The notes under the pieces are model-generated. The model saw only the letters and a list, made by a program, of their open reading frames with translations. It did no database searches and was not told the origin of the DNA. A program made the position numbers and the translations under genes. This document shows, in pieces, positions 25,901 to 33,585 of a stretch of 33,585 nucleotides of DNA. Source of the stretch: an uncultured Flavobacteriales bacterium. Its GTDB lineage: Bacteria > Bacteroidota > Bacteroidia > Flavobacteriales_D > Sanyastnellaceae. The stretch's first letter is position 1; each line of letters starts with the position of its first letter. The stretch spans positions 1-33,585 of the forward strand of contig CALKGK010000095.1 of NCBI GenBank assembly GCA_938085105.1, written 5' to 3'.

Positions 25901-27947
25901 GGAGCGAGGATGGGGGCAGGCCGATTTCGAACAATTCACGCAAAACCCACGAAGTCAACTGTCTGAAAACACACCCAATGAAACGCTGGATTTCTTTTCT
26001 CAGGAAGTTCCTTTAAAGGCCAGTGTTTATGGCACGCCGGGCAATACTTTTGAATCTTCAGCCACCCGCTACCAGATTAGCGGACAAGTCATGGAATACG
26101 CTGGATGTGGAGGAACGCCCGCGCTTCATGTGGCCGTGATGGACAGCAGCACGCTCATTCCGTGGGCAAGCAATTATGATAACACCTATCCCGAAAATGA
26201 TTTTGGCAACGTCATCGCCTGCGCCAACGCTCGTCAACGACCAGAGAATTACTTCATCTTTCGCCAAAACAGCAGCGAGCAAATGCAGGGAATGGTGAAC
26301 ATGATTGAGAATGAAGTAGAAGACGGACATTATCTCCTCATTTACACTTGGCAGCACGTTGATTATGACGCTTGGGACACCAATGCACCTGAAGTATATG
26401 AACTTTTTCAGGATTTGGGAGCAAATCAGGTAGGCCTGGGCCAAGATTCGGTGCCCTTCATTTTCTTCATGGAAAAGGGAAATCCTGAGAGCATCATTGA
26501 AGTGGTGGGGAGCAGCATTGATGCGTACATCGAGCTGGAGGCCAGCATGACGGGGAGTTTGGGTTCGGGAAGCATGCAAACTCGAGCTTTGGGCGTGTCT
26601 TCCATTTGGGAGCGATTTGAGTGGGAAGCAACGGGTGAAACCAATGATGAACTCCTCATTCATTTGCAGGGCCGAAGCGATAACAACCCGAGCATAGATG
26701 TGGCTGACTTTTCTGAGTTGAGTGGCGAATTGAATGAACTCACTTCTTTGGTGGACGGAAACGAGCACCCCTACATTGAGATTGATGCCGTTTTGCGCGA
26801 TGAAGAAGACCAAAGTGCCCCACAACTCCAACATTGGCGACTCATTGGTAATCACGTTCCAGAATGCGCTTTGAACGCTTCTGAAGGCTTTTATTTCCCG
26901 AAAGACACCATCATGGAGGGAGAAGAAATGGTACTGTGTGTAGCGGTGAGCAATGCTGGAGAACTGCCCATGGACTCCATCTTGATGAGCTATACCATTG
27001 AGAAGAACGGACTCATTCGTCAGGAAAAACGCTACCGTCTCGATTCTCTTTTGGTGGGAGAACACCTGCTGGACACCGTTTACCTCAGCACCACAGATTT
27101 GATAGGGGCGCACACCTTGAAAGTGGAAGCGAACGCCTTCAACCCGGAAACTGGACAGTACGATCAATTGGAGCAATACCGATTCAACAATCAATTTCAG
27201 CTCAATTTTGTTGTGCAGGACGACCGGATCAATCCACTTTTGGAAGTGACTTTTGATGGACGACGGATTCTGAACGGAGACATTGTGAGCGCCCAACCGC
27301 TGATTCGGGTGAGTTTGGATGACGAGAATCCCTACTTGATCATGAATGAACTGAGCGACACTTCAAGTTTCAAAATGTATGTGCAGGACCCTAGCGGAGT
27401 GCAAAGCCCCGTCTTTTTTGCCAACGAAGAAGAAGTATTGTGGATTCCGGCAGAGAACGACAATAAAGTGGCTTTTGAATACCGACCACAGTTCACACAA
27501 GATGGTAGCTATCGTTTGCTCGTTCAAGCTCAAGATAAAAGCGGAAACAGCAGTGGTGATTTGGATTACGTGATTGATTTTGAAGTCATCACCGAAAGCG
27601 GCATTACCGACGTTCTCAACTACCCGAATCCCTTCACCACGAGAACTCAATTTGTTTTCACCCTAACAGGAGCTGTACCGCCCGATGAAATCTACATTCA
27701 GATCATGAACATTAGCGGACGAGTAGTGCGTGAGATTCGAACAGAAGAATTTGGTCCCATGGTGATTGGTAGAAATCGCAGTGAATATTGGTGGGACGGA
27801 AGGGACCAGTATGGCGACCCCTTGGCCAATGGAGTGTACCTGTATCGCGTGATAGCCAAGCAACAAGGCAAGGTAGTGCAGCACCGCGATTCCGCAGCAT
27901 CACCCTACTTCAATAAGGGCATCGGGAAGATGTATTTGATGCGCTGA
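22923..27947 (+). CDS. porU2: Type IX secretion system sortase-like protein PorU2 (C25 gingipain family)
   Basis: This is a 1674-residue exported cysteine-peptidase-like protein. It has signal peptide [23 protein letters not shown], an N-terminal PorU-like beta region, and a C25 catalytic domain (about 410-770) with the His in [11 protein letters not shown] (H642) and the Cys in [11 protein letters not shown] (C672), 30 residues apart as in gingipains and PorU. A long series of beta domains follows. The C-terminus ([16 protein letters not shown] ... [21 protein letters not shown] ... GKMYLMR) is the FlgD-like ending typical of PorU2. PorU removes sorting tails and attaches cargo at the cell surface. 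PorU2 is a family name by similarity, and its own role is less clear. The choice-of-anchor L protein 3 kb upstream is a possible client. Confidence 0.92.
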   Translation: MRNTSFFLLFISLFALVFSVQAQIGNEWIDYGAQYWHFPVSQDAVVRLSYQDLQGAGFPIGGLSSDEIRLHSRGEEQRIQLFDGGDGSFDPGDYLLVFAEKNDGWLDRELYQSPSDQNNPHYSNFNDTARVYVSKSSGPAPLRTAIYSTTTPIENLPSINYALSKSLGSYHDSYFFGVQDQNGFALPWYQEAEGWYDTRFGKGQTRDKDLATPNAYQGNDAPMPKVKAISASASLATGIWNHHLQVGYGSPFVPVIDSVYYGYQLNNFGFDLPSQDLGATTRITHRSVDDLGVATDYHVISNIEITYPRTLDFGNDLEATFSVQSPGGNEAVLNIAAFGGSQPRCFVLQENGFRWELPLVQNDGAWQTIVPFDGGNSANILLVDESLFNAQPSLAPVSSSGFFTNYLSTPLDSAMVIITHSSLLTSANNYASYKNNTGLPCLLVDVNELYHQFAAGIYKHPLSIRRFCDALLSTWSSPPSHLFLLGKSIHEMNISSTVGARNNEDKYARNLVPSYGHPTSDLAFTAGLNGTLFEAAIPTGRLAAANNEAVFDYLNKVIEFESAEPQAWMKNVLHFGGGGNQFEQSLFRGYLQNYENIVEDVCFGGDVFSFYKSSTDPIQISVSDSIQLLIEEGVSLMTFFGHASSTGFDVNIDSPASYDNQGKYPLLIGNSCYTGNIHLSQGLSTSEEFVLAPNAGVIGFIAKGDLGLPSYLNIWTNSFYDQIFRSSYGESIGQCMQGAVQAFQGNFQNLYSENAALTFALHGDPSLVLNSWPKPDLVLAPENVSFVPENLNSALESFEVHVDITNIGKLIESGFGVELKRHFPDGSDTSIFMNVDQMAFQNELVFTLPLDPLRGLGINTFDVFVDHPSIQVDELENVANNIVQGKSVNITSGSVFPVYPYNFSIIPNGPDGFYASTGDLLSPLKPYRFQLDRSRDFAGDDLVEEVLFAEGGLIAWEPNVAWEEGVYYWRCSPDSSNENGFDWRHASFEILDEERGWGQADFEQFTQNPRSQLSENTPNETLDFFSQEVPLKASVYGTPGNTFESSATRYQISGQVMEYAGCGGTPALHVAVMDSSTLIPWASNYDNTYPENDFGNVIACANARQRPENYFIFRQNSSEQMQGMVNMIENEVEDGHYLLIYTWQHVDYDAWDTNAPEVYELFQDLGANQVGLGQDSVPFIFFMEKGNPESIIEVVGSSIDAYIELEASMTGSLGSGSMQTRALGVSSIWERFEWEATGETNDELLIHLQGRSDNNPSIDVADFSELSGELNELTSLVDGNEHPYIEIDAVLRDEEDQSAPQLQHWRLIGNHVPECALNASEGFYFPKDTIMEGEEMVLCVAVSNAGELPMDSILMSYTIEKNGLIRQEKRYRLDSLLVGEHLLDTVYLSTTDLIGAHTLKVEANAFNPETGQYDQLEQYRFNNQFQLNFVVQDDRINPLLEVTFDGRRILNGDIVSAQPLIRVSLDDENPYLIMNELSDTSSFKMYVQDPSGVQSPVFFANEEEVLWIPAENDNKVAFEYRPQFTQDGSYRLLVQAQDKSGNSSGDLDYVIDFEVITESGITDVLNYPNPFTTRTQFVFTLTGAVPPDEIYIQIMNISGRVVREIRTEEFGPMVIGRNRSEYWWDGRDQYGDPLANGVYLYRVIAKQQGKVVQHRDSAASPYFNKGIGKMYLMR

Positions 27948-27977
27948 GCCCGGCGTTTTTCGTTCAGAACATTTCCG

Positions 27978-28010
27978 TTTGCGCATCCCCCCATTTTCGT
28001 GGTATCTTTG
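27978..28010 (+). promoter_or_regulatory. Promoter of the acyl-CoA carboxylase gene
   Basis: TTTG at 27978-27981 and an exact TATCTTTG at 28003-28010 are separated by 21 bases. The -7 box ends 18 bases before the start codon. Confidence 0.65.
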
Positions 28011-28027
28011 AGTCCCATTTACAGCAC

Positions 28028-29569
28028 ATGAGCGAAAAATTTGAATCACTAGAACGAAGAACTGAGGAAGCCAAATTGGGCGGAGGTCAGCAAAGAATTG
28101 ATGCCCAACACGGCAAAGGAAAACTCACAGCGCGCGAGCGTTTGCACTTTCTTTTGGACGAAGGAAGCTTTGAAGAAATCGGGATGTTGGTGACCCACAG
28201 AAGTACCAACTTTGGTTTGGATAAGCAGAAGTTTCTGGGTGATGGAGTAGTGACCGGTTACGGAAAAGTCAACGGACGACTTGTTTATGTTTTTTCTCAA
28301 GATTTCACCGTTTTGGGAGGATCACTCGCGGAAGCACATGCCACCAAGATTTGTAAGATCATGGACTTGGCCGCACAAAATGGAGCTCCTGTTATCGGAC
28401 TCAATGATTCAGGCGGTGCGCGTATTCAAGAAGGGGTAGTTTCCTTGGGAGGGTATGCCGATATCTTTTACCGCAATGTTCAAGCGAGTGGATTGGTGCC
28501 TCAGCTTTCTGCCATTATGGGACCTTGTGCCGGTGGAGCAGTTTATTCTCCCGCTTTAACCGATTTTATTTTTATGGTTGAAGGAACGAGTTACATGTTT
28601 GTTACTGGTCCGAACGTCGTAAAAACCGTTACCCACGAAGAAGTGAGCAGCGAAGAACTTGGAGGGGCAAGCACCCATAGCACAAAATCTGGAGTAACGC
28701 ATTTCTCGTGTGCCAACGAAATTGCATGCATTGAAGCCATGAAACAAGTGTTGAGCTACGTTCCTCAAAACTGCGAAGAAGAAGCGCCATCCGTCCCTTA
28801 TACTGGGGGTGATGAGAGCAGAGCAGCTTTGGACAGCATCGTACCGGATAATCCAAACCTGCCTTACGACATCAAGGAGGTGATTCAAAACACGATCGAT
28901 GAAGGTTCATTCACCGAAGTTCATGCTCAGTATGCAGAAAACATGGTGGTGGGTTTTGCCCGTTTGGCCGGAAAGAGCATTGGGATTGTGGCTAATCAAC
29001 CCGCTTATTTGGCAGGAGTATTAGACATTGACGCATCCAACAAAGCAGCGCGTTTTGTTCGTTTCTGTGATGCCTTCAACATTCCACTTTTGGTTTTTGA
29101 AGACGTTCCTGGATTCTTGCCTGGAACCGATCAAGAATGGAATGGAATCATTAGCAACGGAGCCAAACTATTGTACGCATTCAGTGAAGCCACCGTGCCA
29201 AGAGTAACGGTCATCACCCGAAAAGCCTACGGAGGTGCTTATGATGTGATGAACTCCAAACACATCGGCGCAGACATGAACTTCGCTTGGCCTGGAGCAG
29301 AGATTGCCGTGATGGGAGCCAAGGGAGCCGCTGAAATCATCTTTAGAAAAGAAATCAAAGCTGCAGACGACCACGAAGCCAAGTTGAAAGAGAAAGAAGC
29401 CGAATACGCTGAACTCTTCGCGAATCCATACAATGCTGCGGCTCGGGGTTATGTGGATGAGGTGATCAAGCCCCATCAAACTCGAGAAAAACTGATCAGG
29501 GCCTTCGAAATGCTCAAAAACAAGGTGGTTCAAACTCCAAAAAAGAAACACGGGAACATTCCTTTGTAG
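28028..29569 (+). CDS. pccB: Acyl-CoA carboxylase beta chain (propionyl-CoA carboxylase type)
   Basis: This 513-residue cytosolic carboxyltransferase subunit moves a carboxyl group from biotin to an acyl-CoA, most likely propionyl-CoA giving methylmalonyl-CoA. It is a tandem crotonase-fold protein. The N-half has [10 protein letters not shown] (127-136) and [12 protein letters not shown] (165-176), forming the first oxyanion hole. The C-half has [25 protein letters not shown] and [12 protein letters not shown]. Length matches the family (about 510). The biotin carboxylase and biotin carrier subunits are not in this window. It has its own promoter and a strong terminator about 150 bases downstream. 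The substrate could instead be another short acyl-CoA. Confidence 0.93.
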   Translation: MSEKFESLERRTEEAKLGGGQQRIDAQHGKGKLTARERLHFLLDEGSFEEIGMLVTHRSTNFGLDKQKFLGDGVVTGYGKVNGRLVYVFSQDFTVLGGSLAEAHATKICKIMDLAAQNGAPVIGLNDSGGARIQEGVVSLGGYADIFYRNVQASGLVPQLSAIMGPCAGGAVYSPALTDFIFMVEGTSYMFVTGPNVVKTVTHEEVSSEELGGASTHSTKSGVTHFSCANEIACIEAMKQVLSYVPQNCEEEAPSVPYTGGDESRAALDSIVPDNPNLPYDIKEVIQNTIDEGSFTEVHAQYAENMVVGFARLAGKSIGIVANQPAYLAGVLDIDASNKAARFVRFCDAFNIPLLVFEDVPGFLPGTDQEWNGIISNGAKLLYAFSEATVPRVTVITRKAYGGAYDVMNSKHIGADMNFAWPGAEIAVMGAKGAAEIIFRKEIKAADDHEAKLKEKEAEYAELFANPYNAAARGYVDEVIKPHQTREKLIRAFEMLKNKVVQTPKKKHGNIPL

Positions 29570-29715
29570 GGCATTTGGTTTTCAGTGGCTTAGAAAAAAA
29601 ATGGGTTTTTCTTCCCAAAAAGTGGAACCCTTTTAAGCTTTGGCCGTTAAACCTTAATGTAAGTTCTCATGTAGAGATATTAGATAGTTTAATTGTTTTC
29701 ATTTATTTACCAAAG

Positions 29716-29742
29716 AAGGTTGTCTAACGAGACAACCTTTTT
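29716..29742 (+). terminator. Strong intrinsic terminator
   Basis: A perfect 10-bp stem (AAGGTTGTCT with AGACAACCTT) with loop AACG runs into five T. It lies 147 bases after the carboxylase stop. The stretch between (29570-29715) holds no coding frame and no other clear element. Confidence 0.9.
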
Positions 29743-29812
29743 GGTTTTCTATCCATTCCATCTCAGACGCTTATCCTTCCAGAGAACTTCTTCCCTTGTG
29801 TTTTTTTAGCGC

Positions 29813-29840
29813 TTTGGTGACACAACAAATCTTATCTTCG
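29813..29840 (+). promoter_or_regulatory. Candidate promoter of the redoxin gene
   Basis: TTTG at 29813-29816 and TATCTTCG at 29833-29840 (one mismatch) have a 16-base spacer. The leader would be about 38 bases. Confidence 0.5.
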
Positions 29841-29884
29841 GTGGTTGTATTTGATTGAAACACGAAACACTTTAAATTCTTATT

Positions 29885-30529
29885 ATGAAAAAGAACTTAT
29901 TCATCGCGGGTGCCTTGATGATGGCCCTTATTGGATCTGCGTTCATGGCCAACAAAGCCGAGCCAGTTAATTTAGAAATTGGAAGCAAAGCTCCGATGGC
30001 GGATGCGAAAATGGCCAACATCGATAACAGCATGCACAGCCTTGAAAGCCTGAAAGGCGAAAACGGATTGTTGGTTGTTTTTTCTTGCAATACTTGTCCG
30101 TTCGTTATCGGAAGAGAAGGCAAATCTGAAGGTTGGGAAGGAAGATACAACGGTTTGCACGAGCAGGCAGAAGCTTTGGGTGTAGGAATGGTTTTGATCA
30201 ATTCCAACGAAGCAAAGAGAGAAGGAGACGATTCCATGGGAGCGATGAGCAAGCATGCAAAAACAGTGGGTTACACTATGCCTTATCTTGTGGACGAACA
30301 GCACAAATTGGCAGATGCCTTTGGTGCGAGAACCACACCTCATGTGTACCTCTTCAACAAAGACCTGGAATTGGCCTACAAAGGTGCGATTGATGATAAT
30401 GTGGACAGTGCGAAGGAAGTGAAAGAGCACTACTTGAGCAATGCAATGATGAACATGGTGAAAGGCAAAAAAGCCAAGCCGGAAAGCACAAAGCCTCTTG
30501 GTTGCAGCATCAAGAGAGTAGAGAAATAA
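29885..30529 (+). CDS. Exported thioredoxin-like (redoxin) protein
   Basis: This 214-residue protein has signal peptide MKKNLFIAGALMMALIGSAFMANKA. The redoxin domain (about 30-180) begins EIGSKAPMADAKMANIDN and carries the redox motif C68-N-T-C71 in VVFSCNTCPFV, then the cis-proline region RTTPHVYLFNKD. A conserved ending GCSIKR gives a third cysteine, C207, a regular feature of this subfamily. It probably oxidises, reduces or senses thiols in the periplasm; the substrate is unknown. It stands alone between its own candidate promoter and an intrinsic terminator. The terminator overlaps the stop of the convergent TM2 gene. Confidence 0.9.
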   Translation: MKKNLFIAGALMMALIGSAFMANKAEPVNLEIGSKAPMADAKMANIDNSMHSLESLKGENGLLVVFSCNTCPFVIGREGKSEGWEGRYNGLHEQAEALGVGMVLINSNEAKREGDDSMGAMSKHAKTVGYTMPYLVDEQHKLADAFGARTTPHVYLFNKDLELAYKGAIDDNVDSAKEVKEHYLSNAMMNMVKGKKAKPESTKPLGCSIKRVEK

Positions 30530-30551
30530 ACAAGACTTCATTCTTGAATCA

Positions 30552-30586
30552 AAAGCGGTGTTCCCAAACGGGACGCCGCTTTTTTT
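30552..30586 (+). terminator. Terminator between redoxin and TM2 genes
   Basis: The stem AAAGCGG...CCGCTTT with an inner CCC/GGG around AAAC is followed by seven T on the plus strand. It overlaps the last codon of the convergent gene and could also slow minus-strand transcription. Confidence 0.85.
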
Positions 30587-30971
30587 ATTCACTCCAAAGG
30601 AAGATCGTGTCCTTATTGTAATAAACGGAGAGGTCTTTGGCACTGAGAATGAGCATCAAATCGATGATGGGCAACACCCCTAAACCTCCTCCTAAAGTGA
30701 GCGTGTAGAATACCGGAACTTTTGCACTTGTCCCCAAGTAAATGCGGTGAGCGGCAAACGGACCCATCAACACGGTGAGTGCAGCTGCTACGGCTTTGGG
30801 ATTTTCTTCCCATTGGGCTACTTGTTGCGCTTTGTTTTTCTTCAACAATCCCTTTCCCGCTTGAAAAACTTCCTTCAAAAAGCGCAACTCTTGGTGTCCA
30901 CCACGCTGCTGAGCCTTTCCGAAAAACGAAAAAGTCAGTAGAAAAATCACAGAAAGAAGCCAGTGTTTCAT
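30585..30971 (-). CDS. TM2 domain membrane protein
   Basis: This 128-residue protein starts at ATG 30971 with a signal peptide or signal anchor (MKHWLLSVIFLLTFSFFGKAQ). A basic segment (KEVFQAGKGLLKKNKAQ) and a C-terminal TM2 domain follow: two hydrophobic helices around MGPFAAHRIYLG and LGGGLGVLPIIDLMLIL. Such proteins sit in the inner membrane. The function of bacterial TM2 proteins is not established. An ATG at 30992 would add seven residues before the signal but fits less well. It converges on the redoxin gene. Confidence 0.85.
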   Translation of the reverse strand: MKHWLLSVIFLLTFSFFGKAQQRGGHQELRFLKEVFQAGKGLLKKNKAQQVAQWEENPKAVAAALTVLMGPFAAHRIYLGTSAKVPVFYTLTLGGGLGVLPIIDLMLILSAKDLSVYYNKDTIFLWSE

Positions 30972-31104
30972 TGCCGCTAAAATAGGATGCAAGAAGATAG
31001 CTCAGCATCAAAGCGAGGATATTTTTTCACGAAGACTTTTTGGAAGCTTATAAAAGCTGTTAGTCTTGGCAGTAAATGTCGGATTGATTTTGAAAAGTGA
31101 GATC

Positions 31105-31133
31105 AAAAAAAAAGCCCTCTGTCGTAGAAGGCT
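31105..31133 (-). terminator. Terminator downstream of queA
   Basis: On the minus strand AGCCTTCT pairs with AGAGGGCT (one G-T wobble) around ACGAC and runs into nine T. It lies about 185 bases after the queA stop. The intervening 31134-31317 contains no gene; a small stem GTTGC-TTGC-GCAAC on the minus strand is the only structure noted. Confidence 0.75.
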
Positions 31134-31317
31134 ATCTTTTAAATGTAAATCCGTTTTCGTGCAAAAGAAATGTAAAGTGAAACACCCGAGTGAGCGTCTC
31201 AGTTGCGCAAGCAACGTCAACTGGCGAAGCCTCTCAACAGGATTCGGTTCTCAAGCAATACAAATCGCCGTCTTCTCAAAGCCGATCGGAGCGTTGAACG
31301 ATGACGGACAATTAAGT

Positions 31318-32367
31318 TTAGAGGATGAGCATGGCATCTCCGTAAGCGTAGAAACGGTATTTTTCTTTGATGGCGGTTTGGTATGCTTCCATGATCAAAT
31401 CATAACCTCCAAAAGCAGCGGCCATCATCAAAAGGGTCGACTGTGGTGTGTGGAAGTTCGTGATCATGCTATCAGCAATTTTAAATTCGTATGGTGGAAA
31501 GATGAACTTGTTGGTCCACCCGTCATACGGCTTCAAACGTTGGTAAGTAGAAACGCTTGATTCAATGGTACGCATTGCTGTTGTCCCTACCGCACAGACT
31601 TTTTTACGATTGTCTTTTGCTCGATTTACAATGTCTGCAGTGGCTTGGGTAACAAAAGCTTGCTCAGAATCCATTTTGTGTTTCGTGAGGTCTTCCACTT
31701 CTACTGGACGGAAAGTACCTAAACCAACATGCAATGTTACTTCGCTGAACTCAATTCCTTTGAGCTCCATTCGCTTCATCAATTGCTTAGAGAAGTGCAT
31801 ACCTGCGGTTGGAACGGCTACTGCACCTTCTTCTTTGGCAAAAATGGTTTGGAAACGCTCTTCATCTTCAGGCTCAACCTCACGGTCGATGTATTTCGGA
31901 AGTGGCGTTTCGCCCAACTTGTAGATGGTTGCTTTAAATTCTTCGTGTGTTCCATCAAAAAGGAAACGCAAGGTTCTACCGCGAGAAGTGGTGTTATCAA
32001 TCACCTCAGCAACGAGTTCGTCGTTTTCACCGAAGTACAATTTGTTACCAATTCTGATCTTACGCGCTGGATCCACCAATACATCCCACAACAAGGATTC
32101 GCGGTTCAATTCTCTTAACAAGAAAACTTCGATGGTAGCTCCGGTTTTTTCTTTGTTACCATACATTCTCGCTGGAAAGACTTTGGTGTTGTTCATCACC
32201 ATGACATCTTCTTCTTCGAAATAGTCAAGAACGTCTTTGAACAACTTGTGCTCGATTTTCCCAGTGGCACGGTCAATCACCATGAGCCGAGACTCGTCTC
32301 TGTTCTGGGTTGGATGTTGAGCGATGAGCTTTTCGGGAAGTTCAAATTTGAATTGGGATAGTTTCAT
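31318..32367 (-). CDS. queA: S-adenosylmethionine:tRNA ribosyltransferase-isomerase
   Basis: This 349-residue cytosolic enzyme of queuosine synthesis moves the ribosyl part of S-adenosylmethionine onto preQ1 in the tRNA wobble position, giving epoxyqueuosine. Family signatures run along the whole length: [12 protein letters not shown] at the start, [48 protein letters not shown], and the C-terminal [21 protein letters not shown] and [11 protein letters not shown]. Length is normal. It lies 55 bases after truB on the same strand, and both act on tRNA, so they form a tRNA-modification operon. A terminator follows about 185 bases downstream. Confidence 0.97.
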   Translation of the reverse strand: MKLSQFKFELPEKLIAQHPTQNRDESRLMVIDRATGKIEHKLFKDVLDYFEEEDVMVMNNTKVFPARMYGNKEKTGATIEVFLLRELNRESLLWDVLVDPARKIRIGNKLYFGENDELVAEVIDNTTSRGRTLRFLFDGTHEEFKATIYKLGETPLPKYIDREVEPEDEERFQTIFAKEEGAVAVPTAGMHFSKQLMKRMELKGIEFSEVTLHVGLGTFRPVEVEDLTKHKMDSEQAFVTQATADIVNRAKDNRKKVCAVGTTAMRTIESSVSTYQRLKPYDGWTNKFIFPPYEFKIADSMITNFHTPQSTLLMMAAAFGGYDLIMEAYQTAIKEKYRFYAYGDAMLIL

Positions 32368-32422
32368 ATATCAATCGGTATGATCTTGTGCACAAAAGGG
32401 AGCAAAATTACGAAAAACGGCG

Positions 32423-33169
32423 CTATTTTACTAATCCTTCTTGTGGCAGGGGGTCGATGCTGGCAATCCTGCTTTGGAAGTGTTCGATGGTCATGCCGTC
32501 TTCCATATTAAACTGTCCACTTTCCGTTCTTCTCAGTGCTTGGAGGTAGGCACCGCTGCTCAGTGCTTTGCCAAAATCATGCGCCATGGAACGAATGTAA
32601 GTTCCCTTACTGCACTGAATTTTAAAATCAACTTCAGGAAGGGCAATGCGGGTGAGTTCAAATTGCAAAATGTCTACCTCCACGGGCTTCAATTCAATTT
32701 CTTTTCCGGCGCGTGCGGCTTTGTATGCACGCTGACCATCTACTTTTTTGGCCGAAAAAATGGGGGGTGTTTGCTGAATTTTCCCGGTCATGTTTTGGGC
32801 TGCTTCGCGAAGCAGGTCTTCAGTGATGTGATCAATCGGGAAATTCGCATCCACTTCGGTCTCTAAGTCAAAACTCGGTCGGGTGGCCCCAAGGTGAAAG
32901 GTGCCTGTGTAGGTCTTAGCGTCTGCGGTGAAATGTTGGATTTCTTTGGTCATCTTCCCCGTGCAAATCACCAACAAGCCCGTTGCTTTTGGATCAAGGG
33001 TTCCTGCATGGCCCACTTTTATTTTCCGAAATCCAAGTTGTTTTCTGATGATGTACCTCACTTTATTGACCACGTCAAAGGAGGTCCAGTCGAGGGGTTT
33101 GTCCATAAGAAGAATACATCCTGTTCGGAAGTCTTCTGCGGTAGAAAAGGTGTTTGGTTTTGGAAGCAT
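32423..33169 (-). CDS. truB: tRNA pseudouridine(55) synthase
   Basis: This 248-residue cytosolic enzyme makes pseudouridine at position 55 of the tRNA T-loop. It has GCILLMDKPLDWTSFDVV, the catalytic motif GHAGTLDPKATG with D59, the PPIFSAKKVDGQRAYKAAR segment and the GTYIRSMAHDFG segment. It is shorter than the E. coli protein (about 314) and lacks the C-terminal PUA part, as is common in Bacteroidota. A near-consensus TATCTTTC lies only 4 bases before the ATG. Hairpin repeats follow upstream at 33189-33250. It is the first gene of a pair with queA. Confidence 0.96.
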   Translation of the reverse strand: MLPKPNTFSTAEDFRTGCILLMDKPLDWTSFDVVNKVRYIIRKQLGFRKIKVGHAGTLDPKATGLLVICTGKMTKEIQHFTADAKTYTGTFHLGATRPSFDLETEVDANFPIDHITEDLLREAAQNMTGKIQQTPPIFSAKKVDGQRAYKAARAGKEIELKPVEVDILQFELTRIALPEVDFKIQCSKGTYIRSMAHDFGKALSSGAYLQALRRTESGQFNMEDGMTIEHFQSRIASIDPLPQEGLVK

Positions 33170-33188
33170 GGGCGAAAGATAAGGAGAA

Positions 33189-33250
33189 GCTTCGACTCCG
33201 TTCAGCTACCGGATACGGTTCTGCTCAGCTACCGGCTTCGACTTCGCTGA
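33189..33250. repeat. Tandem repeats related to the 10.6-kb hairpin family
   Basis: TCAGCTACCGG occurs at 33202-33212 and 33225-33235, exactly 23 bases apart. CTTCGACTCCGTTCA at 33190-33204 is echoed by CTTCGACTTCGCTGA at 33236-33250. The reverse complement of this core is near-identical to GAGCGGAGCCGAAGC in the hairpins at 10589-10665. Confidence 0.6.
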
Positions 33251-33397
33251 TATTCTGGATTTGACTTGGTTGAGGTGTGGAGGTCATCATCTCTTATGCT
33301 GTAGCGTTCTTTTGACAGAGGTAACTTCGAGTGCTTCGAGGCTTCTTCCTTCAAAAGAGAAATAATGCCTATTTTCACCCTCCTAAAGTGAAAAGAA

Positions 33398-33585
33398 ATG
33401 AAAAACTACGCACTTCTGTTCTTACTTGTCTTCATCGGCTTAGCCTCCTGCACCTCCCGTTCAGACAAAGCGGCGGCTTACAACGACAGCATCATCGAAA
33501 AACAAACAGCGGTGATTCTCGCTTTTGACCAACTCGATGCGGCCATGACCGATTTGAACGAGGAAGAGATGTCTGCAGATTATCT
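33398..33585 (+). CDS. Putative lipoprotein, partial (runs off right edge)
   Basis: The first 62 residues are visible. MKNYALLFLLVFIGLASC is a lipoprotein signal with lipobox LASC and the modified cysteine at residue 18, so the product should be a membrane-anchored periplasmic or surface lipoprotein. A helical, acidic segment follows (YNDSIIEKQTAVILAFDQLDAAMTDLNEEEM). I do not recognise the family from this much. It is divergent from truB. A weak -7-like TATTTTCA lies at 33370-33377. Confidence 0.8.
   Translation, partial: MKNYALLFLLVFIGLASCTSRSDKAAAYNDSIIEKQTAVILAFDQLDAAMTDLNEEEMSADY

Noticed and set aside
26058-27296. 412-codon open frame on the minus strand inside porU2
   Set aside because: It is antisense to a well-supported 1674-residue gene, shows no domain or signal sequence, and contains low-complexity His/Gln/Val stretches typical of a reverse frame.
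31066-31560. 164-codon plus-strand frame entering the queA 3' end
   Set aside because: About half is antisense to queA and the rest covers the queA terminator; the composition is not protein-like.
1-33585. tRNA, rRNA, CRISPR array or insertion sequence
   Set aside because: Reading the intergenic regions gave no cloverleaf, no regularly spaced repeats, and no transposase; the only repeats are the short hairpins and the 42-bp pair.

Overview
The window is bacterial chromosome from a member of the Bacteroidota, most likely a marine Flavobacteriales of the Cryomorphaceae/Schleiferiaceae kind. The evidence is a type IX secretion (T9SS) sortase-like PorU2, a secreted choice-of-anchor L protein with a T9SS-type tail, LytTR regulators paired with a propeller sensor, a bacilliredoxin, and repeated promoter boxes of the Bacteroidota form TAnnTTTG. 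The phylum is firm; the family is inference. No rRNA, tRNA, CRISPR array, transposase, integrase or phage structural gene was seen.

Layout. 1-3347 (minus): a propeller sensor running off the left edge, two LytTR response regulators, then a small plus-strand protein resembling a lone T9SS sorting tail (3446-3703). 3728-5485 (minus): aspS. 5514-6560: a gene-poor island with a truncated HipB-like helix-turn-helix remnant, a small unknown ORF, a 42-bp direct duplication and palindromes. 6609-7019: bacilliredoxin and its terminator. 7079-7585: a second gene-poor stretch with two promoter-like motifs, a G-quadruplex motif and a GC hairpin. 7586-10488: a divergent pair, family 2 glycosyltransferase and MuiA/DUF4139 protein. 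10664-15034 (minus): two amidohydrolase-family genes containing one metal-competent and two ligand-poor domains. 15111-16551: Nfu-type Fe-S carrier and DUF3050 protein. 16548-17327 (minus): XRE/S24 repressor. 17458-27947: secreted-protein block of choice-of-anchor L protein, metalloprotease with dockerin-like end, alpha/beta hydrolase and PorU2. 28028-29569: acyl-CoA carboxylase beta chain. 29885-30529: exported redoxin. 30585-30971 (minus): TM2 protein. 31318-33169 (minus): queA and truB, both tRNA modification. 33398-end: start of a lipoprotein gene.

Several starts were chosen shorter than the longest open frame. For aspS, the glycosyltransferase and nfu a TAnnTTTG-like box overlaps or lies inside the longer frame, 15-21 nt before an internal ATG that also fits the family N-terminus. 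The same box-to-start distance recurs at the bacilliredoxin and the carboxylase.

No complete, clearly new multigene system is evident. The most promising second looks are the active-plus-inactive amidohydrolase operon, the Nfu/DUF3050 pair with possible diiron ligands, the standalone T9SS-tail-like protein, the broken HTH island with its internal duplication, and the promoter-bearing stretch at 7.2-7.6 kb.
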